A DNA stretch of 62,751 nucleotides, taken from contig NZ_AXAP01000047.1 in NCBI RefSeq assembly GCF_000472865.1, positions 297-63,047 of the forward strand. The letters run 5' to 3'. Of this stretch, positions 35,315-44,085 are shown one piece after another. The first letter of the stretch is position 1. The number at the start of each line of letters is the position of its first letter. Source of the DNA: Bradyrhizobium elkanii WSM2783 (lineage in GTDB: Bacteria > Pseudomonadota > Alphaproteobacteria > Rhizobiales > Xanthobacteraceae). The notes beneath the pieces are model-generated. The model worked only from the letters and a program-made list of their open reading frames with translations, did not search any database and had not been told where the DNA came from. The translations under genes were made by a program, and so were the position numbers.

Positions 35315-36724
35315 ATGGATGCGCTCGTTCAAAGTCCGTCCCGCTCGGCATGGGACAGCTCAATTCTGGACAAGAAAGAAAAGGCTCGCTTAGACAGCGC
35401 GAGCAAATACAGGATTTGCGTCTTCGGGATCGGTTACGTCGGCACGGTATCGGCGGCCTGTCTTGCACGCGACGGACATGATGTCGTGGCAGTCGATGTC
35501 AATCAGGACAAGGTCAGTGTTCTGAACCGTGGACTATCGCCGATCATAGAGCCAAAGCTCGCTGAAAGCATTAGCTCCGGTGTCAGCGCCGGCCGGCTCA
35601 AGGCAACCACCGATTCCTCGGCCGCTGTCTCGTCGACGGACATTTCATTGGTCTGCGTTGGAACCCCCTCGCAGGAGAACGGATCGCTGGAAACATCATT
35701 CCTCACGCGGGTGGCGCAGGAGATTGGAGAAAGCATCCGCAAGACCACGAACTTCCATTCCGTCGTCATGCGCTCGACGATGCTACCGGGCACGATGGAA
35801 AACATCGTCATACCCATTCTGGAGCGGTCGTCCGGCAAGAAAGCGGGGCAAGATTTCGGGGTCGCCTATCTGCCCGAGTTTCTGCGGGAGGGAACGGCCA
35901 TAGCCGACTACGATGATCCTGGAACCATTGTCATTGGCGTCGACGATGATCCGCTTACGCTTCGGCGCCTCATGCAAATTCACGAGCGATTCGCGGTAAC
36001 GCCCCTGGTCCTGTCAATTCGGGCCGCCGAGGCAGTCAAATATGCAAACAATGCCTGGCACGCGACCAAGATCAGCTTCGCGAACGAGATGGGATTGCTT
36101 TGCAAGGCGATGGGCGTCGATAGCCACCAAGTCATGAACGTCCTGGTCGCCGACAAGAAGCTGAATATCTCGCCGGCATACCTCAAACCAGGGTTTGCAT
36201 TTGGCGGGTCCTGCTTGCCAAAAGACGTGAGCGCTTTGCGCTATGCAGGACGAAATGTCGACGTTGACACGCCCCTGCTCGACGCCGTGCTCCAGGCGAA
36301 CGAGAACCAAATTCGCAGCGCTTTCCGACTTGTCGCCGCGACCGGGAAACGGCGCATCGGACTCGTCGGGCTGAGCTTCAAGCCGGACACGGACGATCTG
36401 CGCTACAGTCCGATGCTCGAGATTGCCGAAAGGTTGATTGGTCGCGGCTACGAGCTCGCAATCTATGACTCGAACGTTCGCCTGTCTCAGCTCACGGGGG
36501 TCAACAGGGATCACCTGACAAGTCGCCTGCCGCACATTGCCTGTCTGCTTCGGGAGAAAATGAGCGACGTCGCCGCCTTTGCCGACGTTCTCGTCGTGGG
36601 GAACCGCAAGGAGTTTCTGAAGAACTCATTGGTTTTGAACGGCCATGACAAAGTAATCATCGATCTTGTACGCATCTCGCCGGAAAAGCAGACCGGAGAC
36701 GACTATCGCGGCATTTGTTGGTAA
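35315..36724 (+). CDS. Nucleotide-sugar 6-dehydrogenase (GDP-mannose/UDP-glucose dehydrogenase family)
   Basis: 469 residues. NAD site FGIGYVGTVSAACLARDG near residue 37, VCVGTPSQENGSLETSF, catalytic Cys300 in FGGSCLPKDVSAL, conserved NNAWHATKISFANEMGLL and GLSFKPDTDDLRYSPMLEI. The family oxidises the C6 alcohol of an NDP-sugar to a uronic acid in two NAD-dependent steps. The HATKISFANE segment and overall spacing resemble AlgD-type GDP-mannose dehydrogenase more than UDP-glucose dehydrogenase, but substrate cannot be fixed by eye. The first 30 residues are a non-conserved extension. AAGAGA precedes the ATG. It starts a two-gene plus-strand unit with the next glycosyltransferase. Confidence 0.9.
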   Translation: MDALVQSPSRSAWDSSILDKKEKARLDSASKYRICVFGIGYVGTVSAACLARDGHDVVAVDVNQDKVSVLNRGLSPIIEPKLAESISSGVSAGRLKATTDSSAAVSSTDISLVCVGTPSQENGSLETSFLTRVAQEIGESIRKTTNFHSVVMRSTMLPGTMENIVIPILERSSGKKAGQDFGVAYLPEFLREGTAIADYDDPGTIVIGVDDDPLTLRRLMQIHERFAVTPLVLSIRAAEAVKYANNAWHATKISFANEMGLLCKAMGVDSHQVMNVLVADKKLNISPAYLKPGFAFGGSCLPKDVSALRYAGRNVDVDTPLLDAVLQANENQIRSAFRLVAATGKRRIGLVGLSFKPDTDDLRYSPMLEIAERLIGRGYELAIYDSNVRLSQLTGVNRDHLTSRLPHIACLLREKMSDVAAFADVLVVGNRKEFLKNSLVLNGHDKVIIDLVRISPEKQTGDDYRGICW

Positions 36725-36742
36725 GTCGCTGGGACAGCGATC

Positions 36743-37966
36743 ATGACACTGGCAACGGTCGTTGAGGCGACGCGCAGCGTACGCCGGCGGAGAATCCTGA
36801 TCATTGTCGAAAATCTTCCCGTTCCGTTTGATCGCCGGGTCTGGGCGGAGGCGCAATCATTGCACAGGGCAGGTCACGAGGTTTCGGTGATCTGTCCCCG
36901 TGGACCGTTCGCAGAAACTCCGTTCGAATCGATCGACGGCATCGATGTTTACCGCCATCCGCTGCCAATCGAGGCCAAGGGCAAGCTCGGCTATCTTGCC
37001 GAATACAGCAGCGCGCTATGGTGGGAGTTCGCCTATTCGCTCAAGGTGTTTTGGGGGCGCGGTTTCGACGTGATTCACGCCTGCAATCCGCCAGATCTCA
37101 TTTTCCTCGTCGGGGCGTTCTACAAGTACCTGTTCGGCAAGAAGTTCGTATTTGACCATCATGATCTGAACCCCGAGCTGTTCGAGGCAAAGTTTGGACA
37201 TCGCGGACTGATGTGGAAGGTGCTTGTCTTTCTCGAGCGCCTGACTTTTGGCCTGGCCGACATTTCCATCGCCACCAACCGGTCCTACGCCAACGTCGCT
37301 GTCCAACGCGGCAAGATGGAACCCGATCGCGTGTTTGTCGTCCGCTCGGGGCCAAATCTCGCGCGCGTGCGTGAGCTCGCCCCCGATAACACATGGCGCA
37401 ACGGCCGGCCGCATCTGGTCGCCTACGTCGGCGTGATCGGGGAGCAGGAAGGCATTGACCTTCTGCTAGAGGCGGTTCGGCACATCACGTCCACATGTCA
37501 ACGTACCGACATCCAGTTCGTTATCATGGGCGCAGGGCCGAGCCTGGAGCAGCTCAAAGATACATGTGTACGGATGCGACTTTCGGAATTTGTCACTTTC
37601 ACCGGCAGGGTCGACGACACGACGCTGTTCAAGGTGCTTTCAACTGCAGACGTCTGCGTCAATCCGGATCGTCCCAACGCGATGAACGACATGTCCACCA
37701 TGAACAAGATCATGGAGTATATGGCGCTCGGCAAGCCGATCGTGCAGTTTGATCTGGTCGAAGGACGGGTGTCGGCCCAGTCTGCTTCTCTCTATGCGCG
37801 CAACCCCGACACGGCCGATTTTGGTGACAAGATCCTCGAACTCATCGACGACCCAGATCGTCGCCGCGAGATGGGTATGTACGGACGCAAGCGTGTGCGC
37901 GACGAGCTGTCGTGGGAGCACGAAGAGCCGAAATTGATTGCGGCTTACGACGCTCTTTTCAAATAG
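36743..37966 (+). CDS. Glycosyltransferase family 4 (WbuB-like)
   Basis: 407 residues, GT-B fold. The N-domain begins ILIIVENLPVPFDRRVWAEA, and the linker region has FDHHDLNPELFEAKFG. The C-domain has VAYVGVIGEQEGIDLLLEA, FVIMGAGPSLEQL, and NPDRPNAMNDMSTMNKIMEY, where the E-x7-E-type donor site usually lies. Retaining transfer from an NDP-sugar is expected at the cytoplasmic face of the inner membrane. It begins 18 bases after the dehydrogenase stop, which suggests it uses, or directly follows, the uronic acid made by that enzyme. Linkage and acceptor are unknown. Confidence 0.88.
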   Translation: MTLATVVEATRSVRRRRILIIVENLPVPFDRRVWAEAQSLHRAGHEVSVICPRGPFAETPFESIDGIDVYRHPLPIEAKGKLGYLAEYSSALWWEFAYSLKVFWGRGFDVIHACNPPDLIFLVGAFYKYLFGKKFVFDHHDLNPELFEAKFGHRGLMWKVLVFLERLTFGLADISIATNRSYANVAVQRGKMEPDRVFVVRSGPNLARVRELAPDNTWRNGRPHLVAYVGVIGEQEGIDLLLEAVRHITSTCQRTDIQFVIMGAGPSLEQLKDTCVRMRLSEFVTFTGRVDDTTLFKVLSTADVCVNPDRPNAMNDMSTMNKIMEYMALGKPIVQFDLVEGRVSAQSASLYARNPDTADFGDKILELIDDPDRRREMGMYGRKRVRDELSWEHEEPKLIAAYDALFK

Positions 37967-38073
37967 CGCTTTCCCCAGGTCGAAAGAACCACGATTCCGC
38001 GTCCCACCTTCCGGCAGGCCTGACCGAGTCAAATTGACTGTCTTTGTTATTGCCGGCTTTGGGAAGGCTCGGC

Positions 38074-38799
38074 TTATCGATGCCGCCAGCGCATCAGTTG
38101 GCGATAGAGCCCCAGCCTTGTGCTGACCCTCCAGGCAACACCACGCATCGCATCCGGATCGCGCAAGTGCTGGCGCATGTAGTCCGCATCCATGTTGTTC
38201 GTCAGACATAGGCGGGAATAGAGAAAAGGTTCAAATCCCCGATGATAACCAAGCTGGATTGTAAAGAGGTGCGTGTAACCGGCCTTCAGAGCCGCGTCCC
38301 AAACCCGTCGGGAAAAGCGCCCGTATGGGAAGGCGAAAAGAGTAACCTGTTGCCCGAGGCGATCCTCCAGCATCGACTTCGACACCGTAAGCTCGCGACC
38401 GAGTTCGACGTCCGAGACAGTAGTCAAATCGACGTGGGCCATGCCATGGGAGCCGATCGCAACGCCGTTCCTGCCCAGTTCCTCAATCATCTCCCAGCTC
38501 ATACGTCCCGGCGAGCCCACAAAATCCACCGGGATAAAAGACATGAAACCCGGAATCCGGCCGGTCTTCACGTAACGCGCATAGACATACGTGTAATCCG
38601 AGAGACATCCATCGTCGAAGGTCAGCAGGACCGAGCCGGTACGGCTGGCTTTCGGATTGGGGCAATACTCCAGAAAACACTGAGGCGAGACCAGCCTGTC
38701 CCCGCAAAGCGCGAGATGCGCATCGAATGTTTCATGCGTCAGGCACCACGCATTCGAAGGCGACGCTTCCACCAGCTCGTGATAGTTCAGAACAATCAT
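38074..38799 (-). CDS. NodB-type polysaccharide deacetylase
   Basis: I start it at ATG 38799 (MIVLNYHELVEAS), which overlaps the stop of the upstream glycosyltransferase in an ATGA junction; the frame open to 39072 is read-through of that gene's other strand frame. 241 residues with NodB motifs: LLTFDDGCLSDYTYVY (catalytic and metal Asp pair), SHGMAHVDLTT (H-x4-H-type metal site) and FAFPYGRFS. It probably removes N-acetyl groups from a glycan or lipid-linked sugar through a metal-bound water. No signal peptide is seen, so it acts in the cytoplasm, before export. Confidence 0.88.
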   Translation of the reverse strand: MIVLNYHELVEASPSNAWCLTHETFDAHLALCGDRLVSPQCFLEYCPNPKASRTGSVLLTFDDGCLSDYTYVYARYVKTGRIPGFMSFIPVDFVGSPGRMSWEMIEELGRNGVAIGSHGMAHVDLTTVSDVELGRELTVSKSMLEDRLGQQVTLFAFPYGRFSRRVWDAALKAGYTHLFTIQLGYHRGFEPFLYSRLCLTNNMDADYMRQHLRDPDAMRGVAWRVSTRLGLYRQLMRWRHR

Positions 38800-39962
38800 A
38801 ACGTTTGTATCAGATCTGAGACACGCCGGCTCCAGGCCTGCCAGTTCAGCCGGACTTCGAAAGCGTCGCGGCTCGATTGTCTCAGGCGTGCCAGCCGTTC
38901 CGGGCATGCAAAGGTCTCGGAGATGACCGTCGCATAGTCCTCCTTCGTCGCATCCGGCGGCAACAAGATGCCTGTCTCCCCATCGCGGATAGCACCGGGC
39001 ACGCCACCCGTGGCCGGCGCGATGCTCGGTACGCCGTGGGCCGCAGCCTCGCAAAATACGATACCGTAGCAATCTGCCCGGGTCGGCAGCAGAAAGAAAT
39101 CCGCGTCGCGATAGAGTTGATCCAGTCGATTGCGCTGTTCGCGATCGTTCTTATTGAGGAAAGGAATGATTGTCAGGCCATCCTGGGTGACAGGTTTGGA
39201 CGGCGTGCATCCGCAGATCACGAGCTCAGCGTCTACGCCCCTGCCCCTTAGTTCAGCGAGGGTTGCGACCGCGATGTCCGCGCCCTTCTCTTTCCAGTTG
39301 GCACCAATGAAGAGGAGCCGGCACGGACCTGGCTTGCGGCGGCCCAGCACAGAGGTACGATCCGGCGCTTCCTCGAGGTTGGCACCCCACGGAATGACAT
39401 GCACGCGCGCACGGTCGACGCCGTAGTCCCTAACCGCAGATTCCGCGGCCCATTCCGAGGGGTAGAGGACCAGATCCGCGCGCGCGATCGTGTTGCGTTC
39501 CAGGCGTTCAGCAATCTCCCGAGCGTTACGCGACAGGTTCCGATAGTTGGGATGGTAGTTCTCGACAAGTCGAAAGGTCGCGTCGGACGCATAGACGAGG
39601 GGAACGCCTTCAGGCACATTCCAGGCGAAGTTGGACCCGGCGGGCGCGAAGACGACATCGGGCGAGACGGCGCGGATTTTGCGTGCTGCGTCCGCCGCAT
39701 ACTGTGCAACAACAGGCCCCGCATGGAATGGGGAGAGGCCCCGCCTGCGAAAGGTGCGGCAAAGTCTGGAATACGTCTTGTAAAGAGGCAGGATCGGTGC
39801 GTTCAGGGGACCGATATGGACCACCTCATGACCTTCGTTTGCGAGCGATTTCGACATGTGAAATGGGGTGCCGGACCAGAACCTGACCTCGCTTGCATCA
39901 CCGATCGTGGCGAAGGCGATCCGCCGCGCTGCCTGGCCGCCGGAGGGGTGGCAGTGATTCAT
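38796..39962 (-). CDS. Glycosyltransferase family 4
   Basis: 388 residues, GT-B fold. IAFATIGDASEVRFWSGTPF and SLANEGHEVVHIGPLN form the N-domain entry. LLFIGANWKEKGADIAVATL, LVICGCTPSKP and DADFFLLPTRADCYGIVFCEAAAHGVPSI supply the C-domain, with the E-x7-E-like nucleotide-sugar site shortened. It transfers a sugar with retention, probably on the lipid-linked repeat. Translation is coupled to the deacetylase gene behind it, so the deacetylase may act on the product. Promoter TTGATA/TATTTA lies about 130 bases upstream. Confidence 0.87.
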   Translation of the reverse strand: MNHCHPSGGQAARRIAFATIGDASEVRFWSGTPFHMSKSLANEGHEVVHIGPLNAPILPLYKTYSRLCRTFRRRGLSPFHAGPVVAQYAADAARKIRAVSPDVVFAPAGSNFAWNVPEGVPLVYASDATFRLVENYHPNYRNLSRNAREIAERLERNTIARADLVLYPSEWAAESAVRDYGVDRARVHVIPWGANLEEAPDRTSVLGRRKPGPCRLLFIGANWKEKGADIAVATLAELRGRGVDAELVICGCTPSKPVTQDGLTIIPFLNKNDREQRNRLDQLYRDADFFLLPTRADCYGIVFCEAAAHGVPSIAPATGGVPGAIRDGETGILLPPDATKEDYATVISETFACPERLARLRQSSRDAFEVRLNWQAWSRRVSDLIQTL

Positions 39963-40091
39963 TTTATTCCCTTACACACGGGCGCAACCGGCAGATCGTA
40001 CCAAAAGCAATCATGGCACTCTTCGAAAAGGTACGCTCCACTCTTCCCGCGTTGATTCAATGACAGGAACCTTCGGAGAATTAAAACATAT

Positions 40092-40120
40092 TAAATATCA
40101 GACATCGCAATAATTATCAA
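40092..40120 (-). promoter_or_regulatory. Candidate promoter in AT-rich gap
   Basis: On the minus strand TTGATA (40120-40115) and TATTTA (40097-40092) are 17 bases apart. The surrounding gap 40079-40140 repeats ATTAAA and TATTTAAT words. Confidence 0.42.
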
Positions 40121-40222
40121 ATCTATTTAATTCGATTACCGCCGACATAGCGATCCGCTAGCGGCCTCCTCCGCGTGGCAGGGCGCCATGGCCTCGCAGG
40201 CAAACACCCTCTGATAAATCGA

Positions 40223-41620
40223 TCACACCCATGTTTCCGCCGCTCGTGCGGCTCTATCGCGCAGTACCGCGGTTTCCGCGAGGTTCGCTCGCATGCCGGC
40301 AAAGACGGCGATAAGGATCCAACAGATGCCCCAAAAATGCACCATGAACCCTAGAAAAACGACGGTCGTCATGACAATTCCGAGCGCCACCGATAGCCGT
40401 CCTTCTTCGGGAGTAAGGTGACGCGATTTATCGATCGAACCAAGCCCGCATGCACCCACAATTGTCAAAAGGACCAATATGCTTCCGGGAATTCCATATG
40501 CCATTGCAGTGGCAAGCCAAAAAGCATCCACGCTCTCACTCAAGAGCGCGCCGTGAGACTGCCAATTCCAGTCTCCGTTCACACCAATTCCGAAGATCGG
40601 CGAACCGAGTACCACACGCCCCCCCACCTCCCAGATCGCTTGACGGTACCAGGCCGCCTCCGGACTTACTCCGCAAAGGCGTACAAGCGTTACGACAGGG
40701 TTGCCTGAGAAAGTGAAGACAGCAACGAGTACGGCACTCACACACAGTCCGACCAATTTCCACCGAGCTGTAAAGCGAGGGGTCGCAGCATAGAAAATCG
40801 CCAGCGCAAATCCGATCAGATAAGCCAGCAATGGACTCCGCGCCTGCGAAAACAACACACCGATGAGCGCGATACCTGCAACAGCCCAGCCGAATACTTG
40901 AAGCCTAAACGTCGTGAAAGCCAAGGTCCCGAACCAAGCGCAAATGGCACCGAATAGTATCGAATGCTCCAGCGGACCCATGGCTCGAATAACACCGTCC
41001 CTATACAGCGTCTCGGCCTTCGTCGCTAATGCGCCTTCATAGCTGAATTTCACATAACCAGTAATGCCCTTGATGAACTCATAGGTGAACAGTTTGTCAT
41101 TCAAAGGGTCGAGAAGACCGACACAGATAACCAGAACTGCCAGCTTGCAGCTGAAGCGTGCGACTCGCACGGAGCTATCGCCAGGAGTGAGATATCGGAA
41201 GGTCAAATATGCGCCAGTGAATACAATTGCGTCGATTCCCGCCCCTTTGAGACCCGTAAAACCGGCCGTCACGGTGGCAGCCAGCATCATCCAAACACCC
41301 GCAACCGGGGCCACAATATCTGATGGGACGCACACTACAGTTCGCGTGCTTGAGAGCCGCGATATCGCCGCGATCGAGGACACAAAAATCAGCACTCGAG
41401 CGACCGAGAGGCGAAAATCACCGATGAAGAAAGATAGGCCCTCGGGCAGAAAAATCGCGACCAGTAATAGTTTCAGATATAGCTCATTAAGTGAGAGCGA
41501 GCTCCCTGCCGTACGCCCACCCAGACCTTTCTGCCGATCCTGCAGATAGGCAAGTCGAAAACCCGGATCCAATTCTAAGCTTCTGCGGTTCAACGCCGAT
41601 ACCTCTAATGCCCAAGACAT
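40223..41620 (-). CDS. Wzy/O-antigen-ligase-like polymerase
   Basis: 465 residues with about eleven hydrophobic helices (LLLVAIFLPEGLSFFIGDF, FGWAVAGIALIGVLFSQARS, LVGLCVSAVLVAVFTFSG, VVFLGFMVHFWGICWILIAV). A large periplasmic loop between helices lies around residues 305-355 (WYRQAIWEVGGRVV, GIGVNGDWNWQSHG), the usual place for catalytic Arg/His residues in this superfamily. It probably polymerises or ligates repeat units at the outer face of the inner membrane. WaaL-type ligase and Wzy polymerase cannot be told apart here. It is flanked by the GT2 gene upstream (70 bases) on the same strand. Confidence 0.83.
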   Translation of the reverse strand: MSWALEVSALNRRSLELDPGFRLAYLQDRQKGLGGRTAGSSLSLNELYLKLLLVAIFLPEGLSFFIGDFRLSVARVLIFVSSIAAISRLSSTRTVVCVPSDIVAPVAGVWMMLAATVTAGFTGLKGAGIDAIVFTGAYLTFRYLTPGDSSVRVARFSCKLAVLVICVGLLDPLNDKLFTYEFIKGITGYVKFSYEGALATKAETLYRDGVIRAMGPLEHSILFGAICAWFGTLAFTTFRLQVFGWAVAGIALIGVLFSQARSPLLAYLIGFALAIFYAATPRFTARWKLVGLCVSAVLVAVFTFSGNPVVTLVRLCGVSPEAAWYRQAIWEVGGRVVLGSPIFGIGVNGDWNWQSHGALLSESVDAFWLATAMAYGIPGSILVLLTIVGACGLGSIDKSRHLTPEEGRLSVALGIVMTTVVFLGFMVHFWGICWILIAVFAGMRANLAETAVLRDRAARAAETWV

Positions 41621-41690
41621 CTCGCAAAAAAGAAGCAGCGCTCAAAATTAAGTCGCCGCATAAGGCGACAGTTCGGTCTGAAGAAGCGCT

Positions 41691-42698
41691 TCATTTCGTC
41701 GTTTCCAAGGGAATAGCCAGGAAGTTACGACGTAGGCGCTTCGCTACGCTGGGTGAAATCAGCGCGTAAATAAGCGCCTTGTAATAGTGCGGATCCGCGG
41801 GGTGCAAACAAGCACATTGCCAACCCGTCCTCAAGGCCGACAAACGACGGTTAGACCGACGCCAATCCAACACGCTCCTCATAAAATGGGCGGCGATGTT
41901 GTTATCCGATAAACTGTTGCGAGAGCCGTGGCGGCTATCCTCGCATTCCGGCTCGATCCGTAAACCTCGCCGCTCGCACGCTCGCCTGTATGCCTCAACC
42001 TCAAACTGCTTACGCCACGATGGCGCACGTCGGGTAAGTGAATTGGGAAGTATGCGGTACGAGTAAAGGCACTCGCCCAATACGATCATTGGATATACTT
42101 CCCCAATTCTCAATATGTAATCGTAGGTCTCAGCAACCTTCAACGAGGGCTCGAACCGCATATCGCCGACCAATGACATTCGGAACATTCCTGTCGGATC
42201 AAGAGCAGGCATTCGAAAGGCCCCAATCTCGGACTGGCAGTCGTCCTCGCTCATCGGCGCAAACACCGGCGCCATGACTCTTCCGTTAATGATAAGCTCG
42301 TTACCGCAGAATACGGCAGCCAAATGCGGCTTGTTGAGCAGCGCACGAACCTGCCTTTCGATTCGCGTTGGATGACTGATGTCGTCCGCGTCTTGAATGG
42401 CGTAAAACTCGCCGCGGATCTGATCGAGCGCTCGATTGACAGCCACAGGCTTGGTTGAATTCGCCTGGTGAAGCACGCGAACACGCTGGTCGGCCAGCAG
42501 GTCTTGAACTGAGTTGAAGCAGCCGTCCGTGCTGCCATCGTCGATAATGAGGATATCCAGATTTTTGTAAGTCTGATCAATTATACTCAACAGTGAAGGC
42601 CGCAAATACTCCCCTGCATTGTAAACGCACATCACGACAGTGACGAGGGGACCTTCAGCCACTCCTTCAGCTTTGGGCGGATATGCTTGGGATGCCAT
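41691..42698 (-). CDS. Glycosyltransferase family 2
   Basis: 335 residues, with CAGGAG six bases before ATG 42698. Classical inverting GT-A motifs: VTVVMCVYNAGEYLRPSLLS, LDILIIDDGSTDGCF, FYAIQDADDISHPTRIERQV (DxD region). The C-terminal half (HYYKALIYALISPSVAKRL) is amphipathic and could sit on the membrane. It adds one sugar of the repeat unit; donor unknown. It is the first gene of a minus-strand pair with the Wzy-like gene. An AT-rich gap with ATTTAATTT lies upstream. Confidence 0.88.
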   Translation of the reverse strand: MASQAYPPKAEGVAEGPLVTVVMCVYNAGEYLRPSLLSIIDQTYKNLDILIIDDGSTDGCFNSVQDLLADQRVRVLHQANSTKPVAVNRALDQIRGEFYAIQDADDISHPTRIERQVRALLNKPHLAAVFCGNELIINGRVMAPVFAPMSEDDCQSEIGAFRMPALDPTGMFRMSLVGDMRFEPSLKVAETYDYILRIGEVYPMIVLGECLYSYRILPNSLTRRAPSWRKQFEVEAYRRACERRGLRIEPECEDSRHGSRNSLSDNNIAAHFMRSVLDWRRSNRRLSALRTGWQCACLHPADPHYYKALIYALISPSVAKRLRRNFLAIPLETTK

Positions 42699-43106
42699 GA
42701 ATAGCTCCTGGTCAATCGGGTCCAGCGCTCGCCTTCAACACATTATCTAAATTAACCGACAATTATTTAATTTGGACAACGCCGATTTTATCCAATATAT
42801 TATTATAATGCAACAAACGCTCAGCCGGAGCGTTAATCGGCATCCCGGTGAACATCATGGTGCGGGCCACGGCCCATCGAGATCGACAGGTGGGGCGAGC
42901 GAGCACCTTCGGATGAATAGGCTGCAAAGTGACAGAGCCCGTGCCCGATCGACGGAGCTGGGCAAAGCGACCAGGCAGAAAGCGGCGGCATTGGCGAACG
43001 CGTCAGTTTCACCGCGACCATTATTGCGACGACCACTACATCCGTTACGGCTTCTCCGATGCTGGCTGAGCCGGATTCGAACCCCTGGAGTGGCTAGGTA
43101 CTCGAG
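42699..43106. other. Divergent gap holding AT-rich control DNA and a wzc relic
   Basis: Positions 42744-42810 are AT-rich (CTAAATTAACC, AATTATTTAATTTGG, CAATATATTATTATAATG). Positions 42998-43069 encode the tail of a Wzc-like kinase. Between them, 42811-42997, I see nothing I can name. Confidence 0.6.
42998..43069 (+). pseudogene. Remnant of a second Wzc-like kinase gene, C-terminal tail only
   Basis: The frame reads TRQFHRDHYCDDHYIRYG FSDAG and stop, matching the tyrosine-rich end of the intact Wzc-like protein (SDYYRDDHYIRYG). The eight residues DDHYIRYG are identical, but many third codon bases differ, so it is a diverged paralogue and not a recent copy. Upstream codons soon lose similarity. 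It marks a place where an autokinase gene once stood, immediately before the methyltransferase gene. Confidence 0.72.
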
Positions 43107-44021
43107 ATGATTTGTAAAGCTTGCTTGTCAGACGGCGAGCATCGCCGCCACGTATTTACCGAGATGATGTTTGGTACAGGAGAGCGGTTTGAATACCAGG
43201 AATGTATCGATTGTGGGACGATCCAGCGCCTGGCGGATGTCGCAGACGAAGGTCGCTTTTACCCCGATGGGTATTATTCATTCGCCAAGCCTTCGCGAAA
43301 TTCGCGGGTCATCGCAATCAGGGACGCGCATGCACTCGGCATCAAAAGCATATTGGGAGCCGTAGCATCCTTTGTGAGGTACGATCCTATCGTGGGGGTC
43401 ATCGGAGATTTTAAGATCGATCCTAGCTCTCGGGTGCTGGACGTTGGCTGCGGTTCCGGGAAACTTCTTCATAGAATGTCTGCGGCAGGGTTCACGAATC
43501 TTACTGGAGTAGACCCTTACATTTCCAAGCCGACATCAGGTGCCGTGACGATTCATAAGTCGGATCTTCAGAGCCTGTCCGGCGAGTTCGATTTCATCAT
43601 GTTCAATCACTCGTTAGAACACGTCCCTGATCCGGGCCAAAGTCTTGACAATGCAAGAAGGCTACTCGCACCCGGGGGCCGCATTCTGGTTCGCATCCCA
43701 ACTTCGTCCTCGCAAGCATGGATGGAGTACGGCCCGAATTGGGTGCAACTGGATGCACCGCGCCACATTGTGATTCCCTCCCGCAAAGGAATGAACGCAT
43801 TGGCGGAGCGCTGCGGCCTCTCTGTCAGACAATCGATTGATGATTCTACTGCGTTTCAGTTCTGGGGAAGCGAAATGTACCGGAAGTCTAAGCCGCTCAC
43901 ATCGTCCGGGCCAAACGATGTGTTTAGCCGTCATCAGTTGAGAGGGTTTGCCAAACGAGCGGCAAAGCTAAATATCGAACAACAGGGAGATCAGGCAGCT
44001 TTCCTGTTGACCGCTGCTTAG
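43107..44021 (+). CDS. SAM-dependent methyltransferase with N-terminal zinc-ribbon-like motif
   Basis: 304 residues. The first 35 residues hold two cysteine pairs (MICKACLSDG and YQECIDCGTIQ), typical of the small metal-binding domain in the Methyltransf_13/C-methyltransferase-like group. The SAM core follows: SRVLDVGCGSGKLLHRMSAAG, LTGVDPYISKP, FDFIMFNHSLEHVPDPGQSL and LAPGGRILVRIPTSSS. Substrate is probably an NDP-sugar or lipid-linked glycan. The methyltransferase gene starts 37 bases after a wzc relic and is convergent with the GT8 gene. Its purpose in the pathway is inferred from context only. Confidence 0.85.
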   Translation: MICKACLSDGEHRRHVFTEMMFGTGERFEYQECIDCGTIQRLADVADEGRFYPDGYYSFAKPSRNSRVIAIRDAHALGIKSILGAVASFVRYDPIVGVIGDFKIDPSSRVLDVGCGSGKLLHRMSAAGFTNLTGVDPYISKPTSGAVTIHKSDLQSLSGEFDFIMFNHSLEHVPDPGQSLDNARRLLAPGGRILVRIPTSSSQAWMEYGPNWVQLDAPRHIVIPSRKGMNALAERCGLSVRQSIDDSTAFQFWGSEMYRKSKPLTSSGPNDVFSRHQLRGFAKRAAKLNIEQQGDQAAFLLTAA

Positions 44022-44085
44022 GCTGAATGGCCCGAATCGCAAACTCCTGCCCCTCCGACGAATGACTAGAGAGGAAACTGCTCGA

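Noticed and set aside
38800..39072. N-terminal extension of the deacetylase upstream of ATG 38799
   Set aside because: It overlaps the end of the GT4 gene in another frame and has no NodB text. The ATGA junction gives a better start.
43066..43085. tRNA T-arm-like word (GGATTCGAACC)
   Set aside because: The flanking bases do not form a five-pair T stem or an acceptor stem, and no anticodon arm is present on either strand.
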